A stretch of DNA of 61,622 nucleotides from Planctomicrobium piriforme (lineage in GTDB: Bacteria > Planctomycetota > Planctomycetia > Planctomycetales > Planctomycetaceae), in NCBI GenBank assembly GCA_945860955.1, contig CAMATH010000038.1, positions 1-61,622 of the forward strand, read 5' to 3'. Of this stretch, positions 1-7,876 are shown piece by piece. Within the stretch, counting starts at the first letter, position 1; every line of letters starts with the position of its first letter. The position numbers and the translations under genes were made by a program. The notes under the pieces were generated by a model. That model was given only the letters and a program-made list of their open reading frames with translations, did not search any database and had not been told where the DNA came from.

Positions 1-471
1 TTTCTAAATGCGCGGCCCAGTGTGCGTGCGGCGATCGAGAGACGTACTGGGGGCGGCCCACGACATTGACCGAACTGCTCGGCGAGTGGCCGACGTCAAT
101 CGTGTTGCCGAAGCGGCAGCGCCCCGGGTCGTTCGCATGGCCCAGGGACGCGTTTTTTCGCATCGGGTGCACATCGGGGCAGGCACTCAGAGAGTGCCGC
201 CTACGTAGCCCGCATTTTCTAAATGCGCGGCCCAGTGTGCGTGCGGCGATCGAGAGACGTACTGGGGGCGGCCCACGACATTGACCGAACTGCTCGGCGA
301 GTGGCCGACGTCAATCGTGTTGCCAAAGCGGCAGCGCCTGGGGTCGTTCGCATGGCCCAGGGACGCGTTTTTTCGCATCGGGCGCACATCGGGGCAGGCA
401 CTCAGAGAGTGCCGCTTACGTAGCCCGCATTTTCTAAATGCGCGGCCGGCTGTGCGTGCGGCGGTCGAGAG
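1..471. repeat. 215-bp tandem repeat, two full units plus a partial third
   Basis: Positions 1-215 and 216-430 are nearly identical (I count five substitutions). A third copy starts at 431 and loses similarity after about 40 bp. The array is cut by the window edge and may extend further left. Each unit carries two perfect hairpins: a 7-bp stem at 182-198 (GGCACTC/GAGTGCC) and a 7-bp stem at 211-227 (CGCATTT/AAATGCG) preceded by GTAGCC. Both strands are open in several frames, but these reading frames are a by-product of GC-rich sequence and show no recognisable protein. Confidence 0.95.
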
Positions 472-576
472 AATTGCCTCCAAGAGTGCAGTCGCGAACA
501 AAAATCCGGATACTGGCGAATCTCTGTGAAAGAAACGTCACCGGGGACCGTACCAGTTGTCACGAGCCTGCCATCC

Positions 577-1182
577 ATGAGTCACGAACCGACACGATTC
601 AGTCTGCTGGTGCGACTGCGCGATCCCCAGGATGGCGAGGCGTGGGAACGCTTTGTGCGAATCTACCTCCCCCCGGTGTTCCGAATGGCCAAGCGGTACG
701 GCCTCAATGAGGCCGACGCCGCCGACGCGGCTCAGGACGTCCTGACTGCCGTTCATCAACGGATCGGCACTTTTGTGTACGACCCGACCAAGGGGACTTT
801 TCGCGGCTGGCTGAAAACCGTGGCCCGCAGCCGCATTTGCGATCTGCTCGACACGCGTCGCCGCCAGCCAAATGGGACGGGAGGTTCCGAGGCGAATCTG
901 CGTCTGGAAGCTCTGCCCGCGGCGGAAGAGGACGATCCCTGGGAGCGCGATTATCGCCAGGGATTGTTCGATGCCGCCTTGGAGCAAGTGCGACGGGAGG
1001 TCGAACCGCCGACCATGAAAGCCTTTGTGCGCTGCGCGATCGAAGCGGCCAAACCCGCTGACGTCGCCCGCGAAATGGAACTTTCGGTCGGGGCGGTTTA
1101 CATCGCTAAGAGCCGGGTGACCGCCCGGATACGAGAAATCATCGCCGACTGGGAACGAGAGGAACAGGACCATGGCTGCTGA
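577..1182 (+). CDS. ECF-type RNA polymerase sigma factor
   Basis: Sigma factor of 201 residues that would direct core RNA polymerase to a private regulon. The N-terminal half matches sigma-70 region 2 (aromatic-rich segment with AWERFVRIYLPPVFRMAKRYG, then DAADAAQDVL and the RGWLKTVARSRICDLL promoter-melting helix). The C-terminal half carries a region 4 helix-turn-helix (ADVAREMELSVGAVYIAKSRV). A GTG 51 bp upstream is also in frame; the ATG at 577 is preferred because region 2 starts soon after it. The stop codon lies inside the next gene, an 11-bp overlap, so it is co-transcribed with the zinc-finger kinase at 1172. In planctomycetes ECF genes next to Ser/Thr kinases are common; regulation through that partner is inferred. 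Confidence 0.9.
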   Translation: MSHEPTRFSLLVRLRDPQDGEAWERFVRIYLPPVFRMAKRYGLNEADAADAAQDVLTAVHQRIGTFVYDPTKGTFRGWLKTVARSRICDLLDTRRRQPNGTGGSEANLRLEALPAAEEDDPWERDYRQGLFDAALEQVRREVEPPTMKAFVRCAIEAAKPADVAREMELSVGAVYIAKSRVTARIREIIADWEREEQDHGC

Positions 1183-3919
1183 AAACTGTCCGGAACGGGG
1201 TGAGTGGACACGACTGCTCCACGAGGCGCTGACTCCCGATCGCCAGAGCCGTTTGGAACGGCACCTCGAGTCGTGTCCCGAATGTCGCCGACAGCTCGAT
1301 GAACTGGCCGGGGAGCTTCCGGTCTCGCCGCAGCCGGGTGCCGCCCCCCCTGGGACACTCCTGGAAAGCCTGCTCAAAAAGATGATCGCCGACAACGCTG
1401 GCGGAACGGCGGACAGAGCCCCGCTCGATCCGTCACTCGACCCGGCGATCGCCCTTCCTCCCGGATTGCTCGAGCCTTCGACCCGAAAGGGTTCGATTGG
1501 CCGCATCGGTCAGTTCGAAGTGCTGGCGGTTGTGGGACGCGGTGGGCTCGGCGTGGTCCTGCGGGCGTTCGACCAGCGACTCAATCGCGTGGTCGCCATC
1601 AAGATCCCCGCGCCGGAACTTGTCGCCAACCCCATGGTCCGCAAGCGGTTTCAACGCGAGGCGCAGTCGGCGGCCGCCGTCTCGCATGATCATGTTGTCC
1701 GAATCTACGGCGTCGACGAAGCCCGCGACACGCCGTTTCTAGTGATGGAGTACGTCAGCGGCGGGAGTTTACAGCAGGAAATCGACCGCCGGGGGGCGCT
1801 GGACGTTCGACAGGTCGTTCGAGTCGGGATGCAGCTCGCGCAAGGCTTGGCTGCCGCCCACAAACAGGGACTCGTCCATCGCGACATCAAGCCAGCCAAC
1901 ATCCTGCTCGACGGGGGCCTGGAACGGGTCAAATTGACGGATTTCGGTCTGGCCCGAGCCGTCGACGACGCGACCCTCACGCATACCGGAGTGATCGCTG
2001 GAACGCCGCAGTACATGTCGCCCGAACAGGCACGTGGTGAAACGGTGGACGCCCGCAGTGATCTGTTCAGCCTGGGGAGTGTCCTCTACACGCTCTGCAG
2101 CGGTCGCCCCGCGTTTCGCGCCGACTCGCCCATCGCCGTCCTGCGCCGGATTTGTGATGACGAACCACGTCCATTACGTCAGTTGAATCCCGATGTTCCC
2201 CCGTGGCTGGCGGAAATCGTCGAGACTTTGTTGCGCAAGAACCCAGGCGAGCGGTATCAGACGGCCGAGGAAGTGGCGAGTGCGCTGGAGAGCTGGCTTG
2301 CCCACCTGCAACAGCCCGGCGGAGCGACACCGATTGCCGTCTTCGTTCCCGAGTCGACACGTGCCACGTCGGTCGCCCGAACACGCCGTCCCAACTACTG
2401 GATTGCGGCTGCCTGTCTCGCCTTTGTGCTGTTGTCGGTTTTCGGAGCCTGTGCGGTTTCACTGGTCGGGGTCCGCAAACGAGAAACCCTCCAGATTGCT
2501 CAACGTGATTTTGCCGCCGCAGCGGCCGATTGGAATTTACCCGGCAAAATCACTGTCGAAGCGGAGGGGGGAGATATCCTGCGCGTCACTCGCACCAGTC
2601 CAGGAGTTGTTTGGGAGAAGACCTTTGCCACTGCGGGAAGTGTCAGCGACCGGGCAAGAATCGTGACCGGCCCGGAGGTCACAAGTCGCCGGATTGAAGA
2701 GACAAAATCGACCTTCTACTTTCAGTTGTCGCCTGGCACCTATCGATTGACTCTGGAAAGCCGTCGATCCGATGGTTTTGAAATTCTCGCCGAGCGCGAG
2801 GTCATCTCGGATCCCGGCATTCCGGTCGAGACCAAACTGTCCGCCAATTCCTTTTTTGGGCCAACGGGCAAGCTGGATCCCGTCTGGCATACGAGTCTTC
2901 GGGACAATCTCCTGAAGGTTCCAGCGGAGGTCGCCACCATTGCCTTCACACCCGACAGCAAATCGCTGTTGGTGGCGATATCGGGTCAGGGAATCTATCG
3001 GCTCGATCGCGCTGCGTTCGGCAGCTCGACTATGGGACGAAGCTCCGACCCGACTTCTCCTCCCAGCGGATTTTTCCTGAGTAAAACACCAGAAGGCCAA
3101 CACACCATTTCGACTCAACGGTCCAACCAAAAAGTCACTCGATCGAGTGTGGCGCTGACACGACTTTTCCCCTACGAATCGAGTCGCTTTACCCGAATCG
3201 CGTTCGTCTCGGACGACCAACTGGCGGTCGCAGGTGACGACCAGAATTTCCGCGTGTACAGCTTGACGGAATCGGGCCGGGTCCAGCGGTTCAGCGGGCA
3301 GTACGGAGTCGTGTGGAAATTCGCCAAGGCCCGCAATGCCCCGGTCTTCGCGGCGGCCGGTGTCGGGTCGACCGTGCTGGTCTGGCACAATGATCGCGGG
3401 TTGATTGCCAAGGTCGACACAGCGGTCGACTCGGAGGAAAAGAACGTGTTCGGAATTGGGCTCAGTCCCGACGGGAACACCTTGGTCACCAGTGGGGAAT
3501 CCGGGACGCTGACAGTCTGGGACGTACCGATTTCGACCGTACGATCGAAAATCGACTCCAAAGCGGCAACCGGGATTGAGTTCGTTGGGACCGCCGATCA
3601 GTTGTTGACCGCGGGAAGCGACTTCCGCGCCACGTTGTGGTCTTCGGATCTGCAGCCGATCAAGCACTTCAGCGGTCATACCGGTGTCATCACGTCGTTG
3701 ACAGTCGATCTCGCGCACCACCGGTTCGCGACCGGCAGCGAGGACCTGACAGTTCGGGTCTGGGATTTGGAGACGGGGGCGCAACTGGCGAACTACGGCG
3801 GCCACCAGAAGAAGATCACCCAGGTGGTTTTCTCTCCGGATGGAACGCAACTGGCCTCGGCGAGCGAAGATCAGACGGTGCGGTTCTGGAATTTGCCGGT
3901 CGAGGCGGAAAAGCCCTAG
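1172..3919 (+). CDS. Membrane Ser/Thr protein kinase with N-terminal anti-sigma zinc finger and C-terminal WD40 repeats
   Basis: A 915-residue fusion. Residues 6-38 have the spacing of a zinc-binding anti-sigma (zf-HC2) module: C6, then H31-x3-C35-x2-C38. A complete Hanks-type kinase follows at about 115-375: glycine loop GRGGLG (122-127), catalytic Lys in VAIKI, HRDIKPAN loop, DFG and the SPEQ activation-segment end. One transmembrane helix lies near 405-430. The rest, outside the membrane if the kinase is cytoplasmic, begins with a beta-rich segment and ends in a WD40 propeller (GHTGVIT...VRVWDL, GHQKKIT...VRFWNL). The overlap with the upstream sigma factor gene suggests that the zinc finger holds that sigma factor and that kinase activity or an outside signal releases it; this is inference. 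Confidence 0.9.
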   Translation: MAAENCPERGEWTRLLHEALTPDRQSRLERHLESCPECRRQLDELAGELPVSPQPGAAPPGTLLESLLKKMIADNAGGTADRAPLDPSLDPAIALPPGLLEPSTRKGSIGRIGQFEVLAVVGRGGLGVVLRAFDQRLNRVVAIKIPAPELVANPMVRKRFQREAQSAAAVSHDHVVRIYGVDEARDTPFLVMEYVSGGSLQQEIDRRGALDVRQVVRVGMQLAQGLAAAHKQGLVHRDIKPANILLDGGLERVKLTDFGLARAVDDATLTHTGVIAGTPQYMSPEQARGETVDARSDLFSLGSVLYTLCSGRPAFRADSPIAVLRRICDDEPRPLRQLNPDVPPWLAEIVETLLRKNPGERYQTAEEVASALESWLAHLQQPGGATPIAVFVPESTRATSVARTRRPNYWIAAACLAFVLLSVFGACAVSLVGVRKRETLQIAQRDFAAAAADWNLPGKITVEAEGGDILRVTRTSPGVVWEKTFATAGSVSDRARIVTGPEVTSRRIEETKSTFYFQLSPGTYRLTLESRRSDGFEILAEREVISDPGIPVETKLSANSFFGPTGKLDPVWHTSLRDNLLKVPAEVATIAFTPDSKSLLVAISGQGIYRLDRAAFGSSTMGRSSDPTSPPSGFFLSKTPEGQHTISTQRSNQKVTRSSVALTRLFPYESSRFTRIAFVSDDQLAVAGDDQNFRVYSLTESGRVQRFSGQYGVVWKFAKARNAPVFAAAGVGSTVLVWHNDRGLIAKVDTAVDSEEKNVFGIGLSPDGNTLVTSGESGTLTVWDVPISTVRSKIDSKAATGIEFVGTADQLLTAGSDFRATLWSSDLQPIKHFSGHTGVITSLTVDLAHHRFATGSEDLTVRVWDLETGAQLANYGGHQKKITQVVFSPDGTQLASASEDQTVRFWNLPVEAEKP

Positions 3920-3940
3920 GTGCCTGTCCACAAACCGGTC

Positions 3941-4264
3941 GCATCCTGTTAAGGATGCAATAGAGTAGCCGGGGGTCGCAGCGCAGCGGAGACCCCCGGA
4001 TTGCCGTGACAAGTGGAGTGCATCCTGAAGGGATGCCAGAAGCGTGGTTGCGGTGGAAGACTCGAGCATGAGTGTCATGCGTTTCGCAGCAGACGACAGA
4101 ATCGCTCTTCCGGCGGGCGGCTCGCGGGAATCCAAGAATCGCGAGCGAAATGACCGAGCTAGATTCTGGCATCCCTCCGGGATGCTGTTCCTGGCCCACA
4201 GCTTCCCGGGGGGCTCCGCTGCGCTCCGACCCCCGGCTACTCTCTGGCATCCCATTCGGGATGC
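3941..4264. repeat. Inverted pair of triple-hairpin repeats (REP-like)
   Basis: This fills most of the 540-bp gap between the kinase and the next gene. The left arm (3941-4036) holds hairpin GCATCCT/AGGATGC (3941-3958), hairpin CCGGGGGTC/GACCCCCGG (3969-3999) preceded by GTAG, and hairpin GCATCC/GGATGC (4020-4036). The right arm (4169-4264) holds the same three in reverse order and opposite strand: GCATCCC/GGGATGC (4169-4185), the CCGGGGG-type hairpin followed by CTAC (4206-4240), and GCATCCC/GGGATGC (4247-4264). The centre of about 130 bp has no convincing gene. The arrangement resembles paired REP elements. Confidence 0.85.
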
Positions 4265-4386
4265 GACGGCGGCTGCGCCGCAATGATGGCCATAACTCAA
4301 CGGATTTGATCCTGAACGGGGCATAGCGCGGGGAGAGACCGGCCACAAATGGTGGCCAATCGGCGGCTCGCGTTGATAGGATACGG

Positions 4387-4426
4387 CACTCCCGGGACCG
4401 ACTGGTGTCGGTGGCTCTCGGGAGTG
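4387..4426 (+). other. Hairpin just upstream of the PQQ-propeller gene
   Basis: CACTCCCG (4387-4394) pairs with CGGGAGTG (4419-4426). An inner 5-bp stem CCGAC/GTCGG closes a TGGT loop. The structure ends 34 bp before the ATG at 4461 and no T-run follows, so it reads better as a structured leader or protein-binding site than as a terminator. Confidence 0.5.
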
Positions 4427-4460
4427 TCGCACCGTTTCCTGCCAGGTCTCCCGCCCCGCC

Positions 4461-5936
4461 ATGAAGACTCCCTCCTTTGTCGGAATTCCCCCGACTTCCT
4501 TTGGCGTGGTGGCGCTCTCCGTCGCGCTGTTGTTGACTTCCCCAGTTCGCTCGGAAAGTTGGCCACAGTTTCGCGGCCCGAATGCGCGGGGCATGGCGGT
4601 CAATACCACGTCGCTGACTCCCGATGTCGGTCCCGACAGCCGGCAGAAAATGTGGAAGATCGCGCTCCCTCCAGGGCACTCTTCACCGGTCGTGACCGAG
4701 ACACGCATCTTTGTCCAGGGAGTCGACAAAAACCAACTGTTGACGATCGCGCTCGACCGCATTACCGGCGCGAAACTGTGGGAGAGCGCATCGCCGTACC
4801 AGCAACTGGAGGAGATCCACCGGATCGGCAGTCACGCGCAATGCACGATCGCCACCGATGGCGAACATGTCGTCAGCTTTTTCGGCTCCAGCGGCATGAC
4901 CTGTTTCGACAACAACGGGAAGCAACTGTGGCATTTGCCACTCGGACCATTCAAAAACACATTCGGTGCCGGAAGTTCCCCGTTGATCGCCGACGGGAAG
5001 GTGATTTTGTCGCAGGACCACGACCTCGATTCGTTCTTGCTCGCGGTCGATGTGAAGACGGGAAAAACAGCCTGGCGCACGGAACGGGGAGATTACCTGC
5101 GGAACTATGGCAGCCCAACCGTCTGGACGGTCGATGGGAAGAAGCAGGTTGTGGTCGCGGGGACGTTGCGGGTCACCGGGTATGACCTGGAGACAGGTTC
5201 TGAAGTCTGGAAGGTCCGCGGGATCGCGCGATTTGTTTCGTCGACGCCGACAGTTGGTGCCGACAACATCCTGTTCGCGTCGGGATTCGCCGCCGGTAAC
5301 GAAGTCGGTGGAGAACGCTTCAGTGTCCCCGCGTTTGATGAAGTCGCCAAAGAGTACGACAAAAACAACAACGGCGGGTTCGAAGAAGACGAAGTCCCCG
5401 ACGGCCCAATTCAGATGCGGTTTTCCCAGGTTGATCGCGACAAAAATGGGTCGCTTTCGCGCGAAGAATACGAGTTGTTTCGCACGCTGTTCGCGGTCGG
5501 TCGCAACGTGGTGATCGCGATCCGTCCGGGAGGAGTCGGCGATGTGACGGATACTCACGTATTGTGGGTGCAGCCCAAGCATGTGCCATTCTGCGCCTCG
5601 CCAATCAACACCGGTCCCCGCCTCTTCACGGTGCGTGACAAGGGAATTCTCACCAGTCTGAACGCGAAAACCGGAGCCAAGCTCAAAGAGGGCCGGCTCG
5701 AAGCGGCGGGAGATTACTACAGCTCGCCCGTGGCAGGTGACGGCAAGGTGTATCTGATTGACGAACATGGGAAGCTGACGATCGTCAGCGATGCCGACGA
5801 ATGGCAGGTTCTGCATACCGCCGACTTTGAAGAGAACTGCTACGCGACGCCGGCATTGGTCGACAACCAGATTTTTCTGAGGACGGCCGGGCATTTGTAT
5901 TGTTTCGGACGACGACCGATGGTGGCGTTGAAGTAG
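4461..5936 (+). CDS. Exported PQQ-like beta-propeller protein with an EF-hand pair
   Basis: 491 residues with a signal peptide (hydrophobic run ending near LTSPVRSES). The body is built of PQQ/BamB-type propeller blades (WPQFRGPNARG, LTIALDRITGAKLWES, LLAVDVKTGKTAWRT, VTGYDLETGSEVWKV), a family in planctomycetes usually annotated PQQ-binding-like or outer membrane protein assembly factor BamB-like. At about residues 300-345 two EF-hand-type calcium loops interrupt the propeller (DKNNNGGFEEDE and DRDKNGSLSREE). No catalytic motif is visible, so an enzymatic role cannot be claimed; a calcium-stabilised exported scaffold or binding protein fits. The start is the ATG before the signal peptide. 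Confidence 0.85.
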   Translation: MKTPSFVGIPPTSFGVVALSVALLLTSPVRSESWPQFRGPNARGMAVNTTSLTPDVGPDSRQKMWKIALPPGHSSPVVTETRIFVQGVDKNQLLTIALDRITGAKLWESASPYQQLEEIHRIGSHAQCTIATDGEHVVSFFGSSGMTCFDNNGKQLWHLPLGPFKNTFGAGSSPLIADGKVILSQDHDLDSFLLAVDVKTGKTAWRTERGDYLRNYGSPTVWTVDGKKQVVVAGTLRVTGYDLETGSEVWKVRGIARFVSSTPTVGADNILFASGFAAGNEVGGERFSVPAFDEVAKEYDKNNNGGFEEDEVPDGPIQMRFSQVDRDKNGSLSREEYELFRTLFAVGRNVVIAIRPGGVGDVTDTHVLWVQPKHVPFCASPINTGPRLFTVRDKGILTSLNAKTGAKLKEGRLEAAGDYYSSPVAGDGKVYLIDEHGKLTIVSDADEWQVLHTADFEENCYATPALVDNQIFLRTAGHLYCFGRRPMVALK

Positions 5937-6393
5937 TTCGGAGAAAGGCGGTTACGTAGCCCGCACTCTCCGAATGCGCTCTTCACACATTCTTCAATAA
6001 CTCTTCACTACCTGGGGATAGACTTCGCGTGGTCAGAGTTTAGAATCACTGTCATAGCCGGGTGATTGATATCATTCCGAGCCGATCGAGGGCACCCCAC
6101 GAGCGCCAAGGCGGTAGTTTGGGGGGTGAGATACATGACCCATCAAATGTTGATTCGCTAGTAATCTGCGTGTCGCGCGACTTCTGGGAGTTCGGTGGTC
6201 GCGTTGGCATCACGGAGACTGAGAGATGTCGACAGGTGGAATTCGTTTGCAGCAACAGGTCAGATAACTGTTCGTCCATCGGTTCAGTCCACACGGATGT
6301 GGAAGCTGAGCCTGTCGAGTGCATTCACTCTGTGTTTTCAATTGTTGGCGGATATTGGTTCTGCCAAGTGCATCTTGTTCGAAGGAGAGTTTG
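5937..6393. other. Intergenic region, 457 bp, with one REP-like copy
   Basis: No credible gene. At 5953-5979 is a degenerate copy of the motif in the left-end tandem repeat: ACGTAGCCCGCA, a short loop and TGCG. The rest presumably carries the promoter of the DUF1559 gene; a purine-rich ribosome binding site (GAAGGAGAG) sits about 7 bp before its ATG. I could not assign -35/-10 boxes with confidence. Confidence 0.5.
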
Positions 6394-7686
6394 ATGAGGT
6401 CCGTAAACCTGCGAGCCAATCCGGTTCGCAATTCCCGTGGTGGATTCACGTTGATCGAGCTGCTGGTGGTGATCGCCATCATTGGCATTTTGATCGCCCT
6501 GCTGCTGCCGGCCGTCAACGCGGCTCGTGAAGCGGCCCGTAAGGCGCAGTGTAAAAACAACCTGCGTCAGATTGGTATCGCGCTGCACCTGTTCGCATCG
6601 GGTGACCCCAGCGATCGTCTGTGCTCGGGTGCCTATGACTTCAACCGTGACGGTTGCCCCGACACCTTCGGTTGGGTCGCCGACATGATCAAGGTGAAGG
6701 CGGGACTCCCCAACGACATGCGCTGTCCCTCGAATCCGATCAAGGGGACCGAAAAGCTGAACGACCTGGTGGGAAAAGACACGTCGAATTCCCAGTCCGC
6801 GCCTGCGGACCGCTCCGGTAAGGGGAAATGCGGATTGAGCTGGCCCGATCAGTCGGGTGCCGCGACGACCTTCAACACCCCGGCCCGTGCCGCCCAGATC
6901 GCGAATTTCGTTCGCTCCGGTTTCAACTCGAACTACGCATCAAGCTGGTTCATGGTCCGTACCGGTCCCCTCTTCACCGATTCGGGCTCGGCCGGAACTC
7001 CCCCCAACGTGTTGATGATCGCCCCGCTCGCTGGTTCCGGCGTCAACGACATGAAGGACTTCCGGAACACGCAGGGGCCCCTGACCCGTCGCGCTTGTGA
7101 ACAGGCGGATCCTCCGACCTCAAACATTCCGTTGCTCGGCGATGCCGCCCCCGGCGACGTGAACGAGGCGATTCTGGTGCTGTCCCTGATCACACCGGAC
7201 GGAGTCACAGTCGATTCCGGCTTGATCGCCGGCTCCCAACTGTGCGAAACCTTCACCGACGGCCCTGCCTATTGGGACGCAACAGTGCTGAAGTTCGTCA
7301 AGACAAACATCCCACTGCGAACCGCAAAGCCGCGGAGTTTTCCGGCACGGGGAACGGAAGTCGGCGTCGGTGTGAACACCGAGGCTTCGTTCGCCGCCCT
7401 GGACTCGAACAGCTTGGGCAACAAGCTCTTCCTGCAGGATTACCGTGACTTCTTCGCGGTTCACGGGACGACCTGTCAGGTTCTGATGGCTGACGGGAGC
7501 GTCAAGGAGATGGCTGATTCGAATGGCGACCAATACCTGAACCCGGGTTTCCCGGTCACTGGCAACAAATCGGTCTTGGCTGACTCGGTCGGGTACACCG
7601 ATGGGGTCTGCGAAATCGACAGCTTCCAGTTCTACACCGGTGCGGTACTGGATCAGAACAAGCGAACCAAGGAAAAGTTCGAGTAG
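6394..7686 (+). CDS. DUF1559 (type II secretion pseudopilin-like) protein
   Basis: 430 residues. The N-terminus has the prepilin cleavage and methylation motif [26 protein letters not shown] followed by [24 protein letters not shown], the hallmark of the very large DUF1559 family of planctomycetes. The family's C-terminal H-x9-DG motif is present ([12 protein letters not shown]). The start at 6394 is chosen because it follows a good ribosome binding site and places the prepilin motif about 20 residues in; an upstream in-frame ATG would add 25 unrelated residues. Family members are thought to be processed by a prepilin peptidase and exposed on the cell surface; the function is unknown. It is a single-gene unit ending in a strong terminator at 7703-7742. 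Confidence 0.93.
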   Translation: MRSVNLRANPVRNSRGGFTLIELLVVIAIIGILIALLLPAVNAAREAARKAQCKNNLRQIGIALHLFASGDPSDRLCSGAYDFNRDGCPDTFGWVADMIKVKAGLPNDMRCPSNPIKGTEKLNDLVGKDTSNSQSAPADRSGKGKCGLSWPDQSGAATTFNTPARAAQIANFVRSGFNSNYASSWFMVRTGPLFTDSGSAGTPPNVLMIAPLAGSGVNDMKDFRNTQGPLTRRACEQADPPTSNIPLLGDAAPGDVNEAILVLSLITPDGVTVDSGLIAGSQLCETFTDGPAYWDATVLKFVKTNIPLRTAKPRSFPARGTEVGVGVNTEASFAALDSNSLGNKLFLQDYRDFFAVHGTTCQVLMADGSVKEMADSNGDQYLNPGFPVTGNKSVLADSVGYTDGVCEIDSFQFYTGAVLDQNKRTKEKFE

Positions 7687-7702
7687 TCACATTCCAGAGG
7701 AT

Positions 7703-7742
7703 CCCGAGCTTGCCTGTCTGTGAGCCGACAGTCTGGCTCGGG
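7703..7742 (+). terminator. Rho-independent terminator of the DUF1559 gene
   Basis: CCCGAGC (7703-7709) pairs with GCTCGGG (7736-7742), with an inner CTGTC/GACAG stem, followed by TTGTGATTTTC. It starts 16 bp after the stop codon. Confidence 0.75.
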
Positions 7743-7766
7743 TTGTGATTTTCTGATGCGGAATCT

Positions 7767-7803
7767 CGCGTCGAACCGAACTGTTTTCATTCGGTTCGAC
7801 GCG
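7767..7803. other. Perfect 14-bp hairpin between terminator and next gene
   Basis: CGCGTCGAACCGAA (7767-7780) pairs perfectly with TTCGGTTCGACGCG (7790-7803) across a 9-nt loop containing TTTT. It lies 73 bp upstream of the next start codon. No T-run follows on the + strand. It could be a second terminator, a leader structure or an operator. Confidence 0.6.
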
Positions 7804-7876
7804 TTCCCGCTGAATCCCGCGACTTGACGCATTGATTTCGACATCATGCTCCCCCGCTGCCGGATTCACACCCACC

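Noticed and set aside
8-501. Several overlapping open frames on both strands of the 215-bp repeat
   Set aside because: They follow from the lack of stop codons in GC-rich repeated DNA, overlap each other on both strands and have no recognisable domain or ribosome binding site.
2537-4762. 741-codon open frame antisense to the kinase and repeat region
   Set aside because: It is a shadow of the strong sense-strand coding of the kinase, has no domain, and runs through the hairpin repeats.
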